From: a virus
Reading direction: 5' to 3' (one strand)
DNA: 20,947 nt
Virus record (IMG/VR): IMGVR_UViG_3300031963_001100
Coordinates: 1 to 20,947 of that record
Shown piece by piece: positions 8,342 through 16,560 of this stretch (position 1 is the stretch's first letter; each line of letters starts with the position of its first letter). Position numbers and translations under genes: made by a program. The notes beneath the pieces are model-generated. The model saw nothing but the letters and a program-made list of their open reading frames with translations. It searched no databases and was not told where the DNA came from.

Positions 8342-9805
8342 TTATAGTTGGACTTCAAATCCTTCTACGCTGAAAGCCTTCTTGTATTTTTCAACAAGAC
8401 TTTCAGAAGCTTGACTGGAGTTGGGAATAGCACTATCGCGGACGACAGCGTTATCGATGGCATTTTCAACAGCATCCGAAACTTCGGAAGCGTTGGCGGA
8501 AGCCATTACCTTACCCTTTTCCGATACCTCTTCGGCTACTTTAGCAGGTTTCTTACCCTTTAGTAGCACACCCATTTTCTTCTTATAAGCAGCAAAAGCG
8601 TCTTCGCCCATTTCAGAAATATCACCAGCGATAATTTCGCGCTCTTCAGAAGAAAGTTCAAACTCTCCATCGAATTCAGTCATTCTTTGGTTAAATAGTT
8701 CTTGCTTTGCCTTAACTTCATTTTCCTTTTGAAGTTCAGCTAAAACTTGATTAATTTTTTCGTATTCAGCCTTTAGAGCCTCAAGCTCTTTAGTTAAGGC
8801 TTCGGATTTTTCGAGAGAAGCTTTAACAGCTTCTTGAGATTCATTTTTCTCAATTTCAAATTGATCTGAAGCCTTTTTGATTTCTTCAGAAATGAAATCA
8901 GAGATAACTGATGCGGAAACCTGCTTTAGGTTTTCATCAGTAATATCGGAAATTGCATTAATCTTCATAACTTTATTATTATTATTATCTACAGTATTTT
9001 TATTATTTTGTGAAATATCTTTTTGTTCTACTGCCTCAGAAGCTTCAACTTTCATGTCTTGTTCAGGCTTGATAGTTAAAATTCCTTTGACATCAGCGGC
9101 TGGAGTTTCGGTAATACCAACTCCAAGAGGAACAACTTTATCAATGATTTTGCGGTATATTTTTTTACCGCCATCCATTGTTCCGCTACCACCGAAAGCT
9201 TTTAAATAACCTTTATATTTTTCGATTTGATCTGGATCAGAAATAACTTCAGCAGTAGCTATATTCTTTTCGTTATTATCTAGTAATAATAGGTTATAAT
9301 TGGAAAATCCTAATTCCCAAGAAGTAGAAATAGATAGATAATCTTCGCTTGAAGGATCTGAAGAATTTTCTACTAATTTAGTAATTCTTGGATTAACGAC
9401 TTTCCACAACACGCCGCCAAGAGTAATATTAAATGGGCCGTCCATTTTAGAAACTTCTTCTTCACTTAATGGGCGATCTGTGCCAAATTCGCTAAAACCA
9501 GCTTTTAAAATTGTGCCAATAACTTTTTCTCTGTTATGTTCGATATTAATTGGTTTATTTATAAAGTTTTTATAAATGTCAACGGCTGTTTTAGTATCAA
9601 TAACATCGTTGTTTCTATTAACTCTGTTAGCAACACACGCATTAAATGCGATTGGTAAAAGATCAATATTTGAAGCAGAATCTACTTCTGGAACAAACGC
9701 GCCGATCTTTTCTAAACTTGCTAGTGCTAGATTGAAATCAAAGTCTTCTGAATGAAGAGTTTTAATCTCGGAGCTAAAAATTGATTGAAATGGAAAATCG
9801 TTCAT
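8342..9805 (-). CDS. Head maturation protease fused to a scaffold
   Basis: A 487-residue protein in two parts. Residues 1 to about 240 look like a phage prohead serine protease. A conserved histidine stands in INIEHNREKVIGTI (H90), and a serine pair in SEDYLSISTSWELGFS (S158, S160) is placed like the catalytic serine of S77/S78-type proteases. The part closes with PLGVGITETPAADVKG (226-241). Residues 250-285 form a flexible Asn/Glu-rich linker. Residues about 290-370 form a long predicted coiled coil (EKSEALTKELEALKAEYEK), typical of scaffolds, and the C-terminus (about 465-487) is a basic-hydrophobic helix that could touch the capsid protein. Protease-scaffold fusions are known in several phages. 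The position between the mosaic proteins and the decoration and capsid genes fits. The protease call rests on motif spacing that I read by eye. An internal start at M280 is discussed separately. Confidence 0.75.
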   Translation of the reverse strand: MNDFPFQSIFSSEIKTLHSEDFDFNLALASLEKIGAFVPEVDSASNIDLLPIAFNACVANRVNRNNDVIDTKTAVDIYKNFINKPINIEHNREKVIGTILKAGFSEFGTDRPLSEEEVSKMDGPFNITLGGVLWKVVNPRITKLVENSSDPSSEDYLSISTSWELGFSNYNLLLLDNNEKNIATAEVISDPDQIEKYKGYLKAFGGSGTMDGGKKIYRKIIDKVVPLGVGITETPAADVKGILTIKPEQDMKVEASEAVEQKDISQNNKNTVDNNNNKVMKINAISDITDENLKQVSASVISDFISEEIKKASDQFEIEKNESQEAVKASLEKSEALTKELEALKAEYEKINQVLAELQKENEVKAKQELFNQRMTEFDGEFELSSEEREIIAGDISEMGEDAFAAYKKKMGVLLKGKKPAKVAEEVSEKGKVMASANASEVSDAVENAIDNAVVRDSAIPNSSQASESLVEKYKKAFSVEGFEVQL

Positions 9806-9823
9806 AAAATTTTATAATTACAT
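9806..9823 (-). promoter_or_regulatory. TGTAAT-type start-site element before the protease-scaffold gene
   Basis: The minus strand reads ATGTAATTATAAAATTTT, then ATG at 9805. It is a less exact copy of the element found before the other genes. No Shine-Dalgarno sequence is present. Confidence 0.4.
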
Positions 9824-9833
9824 TTACAATAAA

Positions 9834-11024
9834 TCACCATTGAACTTGATCGTATCTTTTTTGATACTCTTTTTCGTCTTCTGAAAACCCGTTGCCTCCA
9901 CCATGCTCTTTTTCTTCTGGATTAATTTGTTCAGTAATTTTTTTAAGTTTTTTAAGAACTTCTGGGGAAAGAGTAGAAGGATTAAATTTTTTAGAGTCAT
10001 ATTTTCTTAATTGATCTTTTGTTTTAGTTAATACATCGCCTACTTTATAAGTAGCGCCGTCATTAGTAACTTTATATTTTACTACTTTGCCCATTTTATT
10101 AGGTAATTCTTCTACTGATTGAACGATTCCTTCGCTTCCGTAATGATCACAAGAAGGATTAACGTTCTTAACCATTGCGCCATTTTCATAATCGTCTTCT
10201 TCATCTTGCATTTCGCCATTATCATTAGCATTAGAATATTCATCTTCTTTATTAAACATAACGTAATTATGAATCGTCAACATATAATCTTCTGTAATAG
10301 CAATTTTGCCTTGCAGCCATGATTCTGTTAAATTTTCTTTAACATTAGGATCTTCTATATTGTTTAAGATTGCGGTTACATGAGCTTGTATAGATCTTAA
10401 AGATCCAATTGACATTCCAAGAAAATCACCTTTATATTCGTCCAACTCTTCTGAATCATCTTCTACTTCTACTTCTTGAGCTTTAGATAAATCAGGCCAA
10501 ATTTTAAGTAATTCAGATTGATCACAGAAAGTTACTCCATCCCATTCGACTTCTTCAGCTTGAGCTTTCTTTAAAGCGTCTTGTTTTGGAAAATCTTTAT
10601 CTCCAGGTTGGGCAGGTTTATAATTTTTGCCCATTTTTTCTTTTTTCTTTTGGATATTATACCAAAGACCTTTATTAGCTTCTGACTCTAAATTAATATC
10701 AACTTCTTCTGAAGCTTTAACTGGTGCGCCAGCTCTCCATTGATAACATGACCAATATTTTGCTTTCCACTTTGGTCCAGGATTTTTATCGCATCCATGT
10801 CTTGCTCTAAAACTTTTTCTTCTGGCAGGATCGTCTCTTTTGATTTCCATGTTTGGATCACCAAAATTAACTTTTACGACATTGCCCTTTTCGTTCTTTA
10901 CATAAACAGAAAACTTCTTAGGGCCACCGGGAGTTCTAAAAGGCTTATTTAAAGTCTTTTTCTCTTTGGCGGCTAAAGATATTTGATTAGAAAAATCTAA
11001 TTCTATTGGATTATTATAGTTCAT
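9834..11024 (-). CDS. Mosaic protein of recurring phage domains, function unknown
   Basis: A 396-residue, mostly acidic protein. Residues about 28-98 form a basic, Cys-containing module (KKFSVYVKNEKGNVVKVNFG, then RRKSFRARHGCD and AKYWSCYQW). It recurs in many uncultured aquatic phages, and its two cysteines plus histidine could bind metal. Residues about 199-256 (DFLGMSIGSLRSIQAHVTAI, then ESWLQGKIAITEDYMLTIHNY) form a second recurring helical module. Residues about 285-342 (SCDHYGSEGIVQSVEELP, then KYKVTNDGATYKVGDVLTKT) look like a small SH3/KOW-type beta domain. The start ATG lies inside the end of the preceding gene (11-base overlap, 11014-11024), which implies coupled translation. The position between portal and protease-scaffold suggests a head-associated or internal core protein. 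I recognise the modules as recurrent but cannot give a tested function. Confidence 0.65.
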   Translation of the reverse strand: MNYNNPIELDFSNQISLAAKEKKTLNKPFRTPGGPKKFSVYVKNEKGNVVKVNFGDPNMEIKRDDPARRKSFRARHGCDKNPGPKWKAKYWSCYQWRAGAPVKASEEVDINLESEANKGLWYNIQKKKEKMGKNYKPAQPGDKDFPKQDALKKAQAEEVEWDGVTFCDQSELLKIWPDLSKAQEVEVEDDSEELDEYKGDFLGMSIGSLRSIQAHVTAILNNIEDPNVKENLTESWLQGKIAITEDYMLTIHNYVMFNKEDEYSNANDNGEMQDEEDDYENGAMVKNVNPSCDHYGSEGIVQSVEELPNKMGKVVKYKVTNDGATYKVGDVLTKTKDQLRKYDSKKFNPSTLSPEVLKKLKKITEQINPEEKEHGGGNGFSEDEKEYQKRYDQVQW

Positions 11025-11685
11025 ACCAGAATTTGTTTGAGTTATCTTCTTCGTCTAAATAAAGTTCTTCTACATCTTCAAAATTATAATTCAAGTCATA
11101 TTCTTTTATGTCCATTTCAGCTTGAGCGAAATCGATATCTTCCAACTCCCAAGAATCAGAAATATCAATATTTTCAGAACTACGAGCTACATCAGAGTCA
11201 GCTTTTCTATAAGAATCTTTAACTGATTTTCCAGCCATCATTCTTAAAAACATATTTACCCGTGCCGCAGCCCAACCGCCTCTTGTCATTCCCGGTCTAT
11301 GAGAAGAACTAAAAGCACCTGCTCCTCTACGATAAACTTTTTTTAATTGAGTTAAATTAACTTTTCTAGAATGCTTAGAATTATGATCTTTTACTTTATT
11401 TTTAAGCATCTCTATAACTTTAGTAGAAAAAGTTATTGCATCTCCATTTGTTCCAGCAGATCCAGGTTTATTCTTTGAAGAACCTTTTCTTTTTTCAGAA
11501 GGTTTAGATGGAGTTTGCGCTGCGCTTTTTGGCCCAGATCTTTTAGCTTCTATTTCAACATCTAGTTTTTCTAGTTTTGGCAACACGAAATTTTCTCCAG
11601 AAACAATAGCATCTTCAACAAGAGGTTTTATCTCTTGTTTTTTATACTCTATCTCAATGGGTTCGTTAAATGCTTCTGAATTCAT
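11014..11685 (-). CDS. Phage protein with a basic RRGAGAF/RPGMTR domain, function unknown
   Basis: A 223-residue protein. The first 50 residues are acidic and residues 50-85 are disordered (Ser/Lys/Pro-rich). Residues about 88-165 form a basic domain with TQLKKVYRRGAGAFSSSHRP and MTRGGWAAARVNMFLRMM, a pattern that recurs in phage and giant-virus proteins of unknown function. The C-terminal 55 residues are strongly acidic (from ENIDISDSWE to DEEDNSNKFW). The N-terminus (NEPIEIEY) resembles that of the next gene (NNPIELDF), with which it overlaps by 11 bases. The pair lies between the portal and protease genes, where internal head or core proteins are common. A DNA-binding role for the basic domain would fit its charge but is inference. 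Confidence 0.65.
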   Translation of the reverse strand: MNSEAFNEPIEIEYKKQEIKPLVEDAIVSGENFVLPKLEKLDVEIEAKRSGPKSAAQTPSKPSEKRKGSSKNKPGSAGTNGDAITFSTKVIEMLKNKVKDHNSKHSRKVNLTQLKKVYRRGAGAFSSSHRPGMTRGGWAAARVNMFLRMMAGKSVKDSYRKADSDVARSSENIDISDSWELEDIDFAQAEMDIKEYDLNYNFEDVEELYLDEEDNSNKFWYEL

Positions 11686-11705
11686 TTATTTTTATTATAT
11701 TACAC
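11686..11705 (-). promoter_or_regulatory. TGTAAT-type start-site element before the gene at 11685
   Basis: The minus strand reads GTGTAATATAATAAAAATAA, then ATG. The first 15 bases are identical to the element at 4596-4610. It fills the gap after the portal gene's stop, and no Shine-Dalgarno sequence is present. Confidence 0.5.
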
Positions 11706-11716
11706 TAATTTATTAA

Positions 11717-13549
11717 TTATGATTTACTATTTAATAAAATTGCCGCCATAAATGGATCAAGTCCATGCTTAACTGCAATATCATTTACTTCATTTATTCT
11801 ATTTGCATTAGAATCTACTGGATTATTACAGTATTTTTCGACATTAACATCCCAAGACTCGACATTTTCATTTGCGATAATTATTTTAGAAATTTCTTCG
11901 GCAATTTGCTTTTGATTATCATTTAGCTTTTTCTTGTTATGCTTTTTCTTTAAAAATCCTTCTACTGAGCCTTGAAGCTGTTGGAATTTAAGAATGTTTT
12001 CTTTAATCTTTATAAAGCTATAATTATCTTCTTGAGCTTTAACTTGCTGCTTAATCTTTGTTGTTCCTGCTGGTCTTCCTGCTTCAGGACCAGATTTAGC
12101 TCCACCAATAATTGGAGAGTAAAGCCCTTCGTCTCTTAAATCTTTAGTTATTCTTTGAGACTCTAAAGAAGCTTCTTGATCGGGAAGAACTCCAGTTTCG
12201 ATAGCTTTGAGAGTTTCTTCTGGAGTAAGAACGCCAAGCTCCAAAAGTCTTGTATAAACACGATTTTGAGTAGTGTTATCTTTCAAGTTAACTTCTTCAA
12301 AATAAGGAATTGGATATCCTCTAAATCCAAGAGCTTTTGATATTCTCTTTATTTCAGGAATCAAAAAGTCATTCAAGAAAGCTTGGCGACCTTGATTTAA
12401 TCTTGCCAAAAATACGTCAATCTTCGCTTCTTGATTAGAGAATTTTTCTCCTCCGACAAGGATATTATTAAGACCAAGATTAATATCATTATTAACTGTT
12501 TCATATTTTTTAGGATCTAATAAATCAGCAATCTTAGGAACTACGAATTCAGCTTTTGTAGTATAATCAGCAATAAGAACGCGACCAACAGATTCATTTT
12601 CAAATAATTTTTGCATCGACTCAAGATTCTTTTGATTAATGCCGCCCTTTTCAGGTTCAGCACCCATTGTAACTAACAAAATAGCTTGTTGCATTGTACG
12701 AGCAATAGCCATATCCATTTTCTTTAACTCAGCCTTAAAGTTAATATCCTCAAGAACTGGATATCCCATTGGAACTGCAAAAGGCTCGTAATCTTGTTTC
12801 TTATAAAATACAGACTTAAATCTTTCTGGATTAAGAGAAATTCTCAATGAGCCAATCTTAGAAGTCTTAATAAGACGCTGAGTTTCAGCATCAAAACTAT
12901 CAAAAATTTGTTGATCTTCTTCTGTGGTAATTGTTCTTAATCTACTTAATTCATATTCGCTAAGAACTTTATAATATTGACCTGCAAGATAAGAAGCGCC
13001 GCTAGAAAATTGAATGTCAACAGGATTTATAATAACATAACGAACTGGAATTTTAACACCAGAAAGACTTAATGGACCTCTTCCTAATAATTGAACTAAT
13101 CTATTTGTATCTTCTTCTTGGATAATTCCTTCAAACCTATAAATGAAAACATTTCCAGAACGATAATATTCTCTAAAAAATCTATCTTGAAAACTCCAAA
13201 GATTAATTTTATTAAATAAAGCCTCGAAAAAGTCTCTTGCTTTTTTAGTTCCTCCTTGAAAATATAAATTACTAACAGAAAATTCCGTCATCAAATCAAT
13301 GACGTTTCTAAATTGAGCGAAATTATAATAAGCTTTTTGACACAAAATAGTAGCATCTTTAATGTCAATTGTACTTCTATCAGCAAAATTAGTGCGAGTA
13401 TATTTAAATGGCATTAAGCCATCATCAATATTCTTAAACTTATCTGTTCTTTCTATAGATCCAGCCTTGTTTCTTCTTGTGCTTGTAGAAGAAGAAGCTG
13501 TCGAAACCATTAAAGGCTCTGTCTCTTGAGATTTAAGTTTTGATTTCAT
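11717..13549 (-). CDS. Portal protein
   Basis: A 610-residue protein one gene downstream of the large terminase. Portal-like features in order: a basic, disordered N-terminus (1-40); helices around residues 70-135 with YNFAQFRNVIDLMTEFSVSN and WSFQDRFFREYYRSGNVFIY; a beta-rich section with a VRYVIINPVDIQFSSG stretch; a long helix (ELKKMDMAIARTMQQAILLV) that would line the channel; and a Lys/Asn-rich C-terminal extension with a coiled-coil look. The portal forms the twelve-part ring through which the terminase pumps DNA. The length fits myovirus and siphovirus portals. The ATG follows the stop of the fibre-like gene by one base and lacks its own Shine-Dalgarno site, so it is probably translated by coupling with that gene. 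Confidence 0.85.
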   Translation of the reverse strand: MKSKLKSQETEPLMVSTASSSTSTRRNKAGSIERTDKFKNIDDGLMPFKYTRTNFADRSTIDIKDATILCQKAYYNFAQFRNVIDLMTEFSVSNLYFQGGTKKARDFFEALFNKINLWSFQDRFFREYYRSGNVFIYRFEGIIQEEDTNRLVQLLGRGPLSLSGVKIPVRYVIINPVDIQFSSGASYLAGQYYKVLSEYELSRLRTITTEEDQQIFDSFDAETQRLIKTSKIGSLRISLNPERFKSVFYKKQDYEPFAVPMGYPVLEDINFKAELKKMDMAIARTMQQAILLVTMGAEPEKGGINQKNLESMQKLFENESVGRVLIADYTTKAEFVVPKIADLLDPKKYETVNNDINLGLNNILVGGEKFSNQEAKIDVFLARLNQGRQAFLNDFLIPEIKRISKALGFRGYPIPYFEEVNLKDNTTQNRVYTRLLELGVLTPEETLKAIETGVLPDQEASLESQRITKDLRDEGLYSPIIGGAKSGPEAGRPAGTTKIKQQVKAQEDNYSFIKIKENILKFQQLQGSVEGFLKKKHNKKKLNDNQKQIAEEISKIIIANENVESWDVNVEKYCNNPVDSNANRINEVNDIAVKHGLDPFMAAILLNSKS

Positions 13550-13550
13550 T

Positions 13551-14714
13551 TTAAGCTATCCACTTTCTTATCGCCAATACATGATAAGTTACACCATTTA
13601 CAGTTAATTGCTGAACATATAATTGACCAGTTGGAACAGTCGCAGAAGCTGGAATAGATCCATCGTTCTGAGTATGTATACCTGTTTCAATATTAAATTT
13701 TGCGCCGCTCTTAATGGTAAAATTACAATCTTTATATAAAGTTTCTTTCGATCCACTCTTTATTTCTAAAAATGAACCGCTATTTAAATTAATATATGAT
13801 TCATTGTAATCTGAAACGCCACTTAATTGAGCTACATCAGCATCTGATAATTGAAGAGAATTTGCTCTAAGTATTAAATCGTTTGAAACGCCAGATATAT
13901 AAACGTCATTATAGAAAAATGACTGACCATTATTAGTAAATGAAGCACTAGTTGAAATTCCTAAAGAAGAAGTTACATTAACTGATGCGCCAGTTGTATT
14001 TCCTAATAAAGCTACGTCTCCTGAAAAAGTAGTCTTAGTAGCGAACGCTTGACCAGTACCGCTAAAAATAATGTTGCCGCTGTTAAATGATACTCCGCTA
14101 TTAAAGTTTGTTATTCCTGAGAAATAATTTGTTCCTGCGTAGTAATTAGTTCCAGAAAAATTAGCTCCTCCAGAAAAAATATTATTTCCAATTAAATATG
14201 TGTTTGTCGTTCCTCCTGCGCTTGTTCCAAGGCGTACATCGCCTAAAGATTGGAAATTTCCGCTAAAAACAGTGTTAACAACTCCGACGCTTAGAGTATC
14301 AGTTACAACTATTGGATCATTAAAAGTAGATGTTGAATTAAATGTCGCCGCCGCATCAAATCTAGAAGTTCCAGAAAATCCAGCAGCGCCAGATACAGTC
14401 AATACATCTTCTAGAATAACTGGATTATCAAAAGAAACGTCGTTATCAAACCTAGCAACTCCGCTAACGTTTAAAGTTCCTAGGCCAGTTACATTTCCAG
14501 AAACTAATAATCCAGAAGCGATTTGAAAATCTTCTCTAGCATAAGAAGTGTCTTTTAGATCAGCCGCTCCACTCACTGTAAGAGAGTTATTAAAGACAGA
14601 AGGCTTGGAAGTATAAACAGTAGCTCCCGTGCTTGATACACCTAAAGCTCCAGTAACATAACTTCCAATCTCGCCAGACTTAATCTGCTTTAAACCTATA
14701 AGACTTTGCGGCAT
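13551..14714 (-). CDS. Fibre-like structural protein between terminase and portal, paralogue of 4612-6075
   Basis: A 387-residue beta-repeat protein (FSG, VSG and NFSG motifs) whose first 22 residues are identical to the fibre protein at 4612-6075 and whose middle aligns with it (compare DPIVVTDTLSVGV, GTSAGGTTNTYLIG and NNIFSGGANFSGT). The C-terminus (from about residue 340, KFNIETGIHTQNDG to VLAIRKWIA) is unlike the paralogue and probably defines its partner. It is unusual to find such a gene between the large terminase and the portal. Its stop is one base before the portal ATG, so it is tied to portal translation. It may be a second fibre, a whisker, or a head-fibre protein such as some phages carry on the capsid. 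The beta-repeat fold is visible; the exact role is inference. Confidence 0.7.
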   Translation of the reverse strand: MPQSLIGLKQIKSGEIGSYVTGALGVSSTGATVYTSKPSVFNNSLTVSGAADLKDTSYAREDFQIASGLLVSGNVTGLGTLNVSGVARFDNDVSFDNPVILEDVLTVSGAAGFSGTSRFDAAATFNSTSTFNDPIVVTDTLSVGVVNTVFSGNFQSLGDVRLGTSAGGTTNTYLIGNNIFSGGANFSGTNYYAGTNYFSGITNFNSGVSFNSGNIIFSGTGQAFATKTTFSGDVALLGNTTGASVNVTSSLGISTSASFTNNGQSFFYNDVYISGVSNDLILRANSLQLSDADVAQLSGVSDYNESYINLNSGSFLEIKSGSKETLYKDCNFTIKSGAKFNIETGIHTQNDGSIPASATVPTGQLYVQQLTVNGVTYHVLAIRKWIA

Positions 14715-14729
14715 TTTTATTAATTACAC
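14715..14729 (-). promoter_or_regulatory. TGTAAT-type start-site element before the fibre-like gene
   Basis: The minus strand reads GTGTAATTAATAAAA, then ATG at 14714. The preceding AAAAAGG overlaps it, so a weak ribosome site is also possible (AAGG, 13 bases before the ATG). It lies in the 19-base gap after the terminase stop. Confidence 0.45.
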
Positions 14730-14733
14730 CTTT

Positions 14734-16560
14734 TTATATCATTCTTGGCGAAAAAGTAGAGACTTCTTTTATTTTTGATGATGCTTCTATCTCAAAATAA
14801 AACTTTGTCGCCCAGTTTGCTAACATTAATGTAGTATAATTATCTTTTCTAGCTCTATTAGGAGACATGTCTCTTTTTAGATGTTGAGGTAGATCAAAGG
14901 ACTGAGATCCTTTTGCAGAAGATTTTACTTCGATTAACGCGCATTGCTTTTTCGTTTGATATATAATATTATCTTGGAATTCAATGAAATCTAAAATAGA
15001 TTCATGACCGACGTTATCTAAATTAACGTGACAAGAACTTTGTATATCGAAAGCTTCGTTATTAGCAGAAGTTCTAGAAGCAAACCAAACTTTTTTATGA
15101 TCAATACAAGCTTGTAAATAGTTATTTGCTTTGCGAATAAAATCTGTTGTAAAGTTTTGCTTAAAACAAATATGTCCTTTTTCTAAAGTATATTCTCTTG
15201 CAGCTTTACGAGTCATATTTATATACTCATTGCCTTCAAGAGATGTATCAGCTTCGAAGAATCCTAAATTAATATTAGACTTCTTAAATAATTCGCTTTC
15301 TCTTGCGCTATCAATAAACTGATAACCAGCATTATCAATGCATATCATTACAATATTAAAATTTGTCATTAAATAATACAAATAACTAATATGAGCTTTT
15401 AAATTTCCACCAGCAACTGCATATCCATGAACCAACGTTCCTTGTTTACGTTCTTCGTCTAATTCGAAAACAGACATAGCGAAATAGTCAGAACTTGGGC
15501 TATTAGAAAAGCTTGGATCGATTCCTAATATATATTTAACATTAGACTTTCCTTTAATTAAAGTATATGGAGCTTCTCCATCAGGAATTGTGCATTCATG
15601 CATCTTCTTCGCGCTAAAATATCCATCGCTACCATCTGTAAATTGGGCGCAATATTCTCTTAAAAATGAACTATGAGAAGTGCCGCCGTTTTGAGCTTCC
15701 TCAATAACGGTATTATCAATCATGTGTGTTGGCAAAGCTTCATAACTCATTTGAGCTATAAAGTATTTAGCGTCGTTCTCTTCATTGGAATAAATTTTAT
15801 CATTCCATTCTTTATAAGTTTTATATAAATTCTCAAATGTAAAAGAAGCTGAAGAAAGAGCAATCATTTTTGAGGTATTTGGAAATACCATTCTTTCTTC
15901 TTCTTTCATGAGTCCATCTTTAATCAACTTGTCTTCAATTTCTCGTATTTCCATACGCTCTTTCATGTTTTGAGGAGCGACAAGGAATGGCATCAATACA
16001 TTTTTAATAATATCTTCTGGGAGCAGTAGATATTCGTCTAATAAAAGGATATTGGCGCGAAAACCACGAATCTTTTCTCCGTTGAGAGGAATGGCAGTAA
16101 TGGAACCTCCATTAATTTGCCATTCATATTGATCGTTACGTTTAGCTTTCACGCCAAAAGCTTGTTGAAGAAGTTCGCCGCCTTTTGAATCAACTATCTT
16201 CTCTAAATAATTAAAAATAAAACGCGCAGTTCTAAAAGTTGGTCCAGCAATTAATATTTTAGTATTAGGCTCAAATACGCATTGAAGAAAACAAAATACA
16301 CTGCCTAAAAAGCTTTTGCCGCAACCACGGCCAAGAACATTCAAACAAAAATTACGATTCATCATACCTTTGAGAATCATTTCTTGGTATGGCGCAAGTT
16401 TAATTCCTGACAACAACTCAGTTGTAAATCCAATATTATTTCTTAGAAATTTAGCTAAAGTAACGCGAGCTTCTTTATCATCAAGTTCTCCTTTAAGAAG
16501 TTTATACTCTTCATTTAAATCAGGAAATTCTGCTTTATATTTATCGGGACAGTAAATCAT
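14734..16560 (-). CDS. terL: Terminase large subunit (DNA-packaging ATPase and nuclease)
   Basis: A 608-residue protein with both terminase domains. ATPase part: adenine-binding YQE at 58-60; Walker A GRGCGKS at 77-83; Walker B ILLLDE at 171-176; coupling motif SSAS at 236-239. Nuclease part (RNase H-like): GIDPSFS with D348, CIDNAG with D409, and a C-terminal acidic residue, probably D573, in NRARKDNYTTLML. The length is normal for a T4-like large terminase. The protein docks on the portal, hydrolyses ATP to pump DNA into the prohead and cuts the concatemer. Its ATG overlaps the nuclease gene's TGA (ATGA at 16560-16557), so the two are translationally coupled. No intein or frameshift is visible. 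Confidence 0.93.
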   Translation of the reverse strand: MIYCPDKYKAEFPDLNEEYKLLKGELDDKEARVTLAKFLRNNIGFTTELLSGIKLAPYQEMILKGMMNRNFCLNVLGRGCGKSFLGSVFCFLQCVFEPNTKILIAGPTFRTARFIFNYLEKIVDSKGGELLQQAFGVKAKRNDQYEWQINGGSITAIPLNGEKIRGFRANILLLDEYLLLPEDIIKNVLMPFLVAPQNMKERMEIREIEDKLIKDGLMKEEERMVFPNTSKMIALSSASFTFENLYKTYKEWNDKIYSNEENDAKYFIAQMSYEALPTHMIDNTVIEEAQNGGTSHSSFLREYCAQFTDGSDGYFSAKKMHECTIPDGEAPYTLIKGKSNVKYILGIDPSFSNSPSSDYFAMSVFELDEERKQGTLVHGYAVAGGNLKAHISYLYYLMTNFNIVMICIDNAGYQFIDSARESELFKKSNINLGFFEADTSLEGNEYINMTRKAAREYTLEKGHICFKQNFTTDFIRKANNYLQACIDHKKVWFASRTSANNEAFDIQSSCHVNLDNVGHESILDFIEFQDNIIYQTKKQCALIEVKSSAKGSQSFDLPQHLKRDMSPNRARKDNYTTLMLANWATKFYFEIEASSKIKEVSTFSPRMI

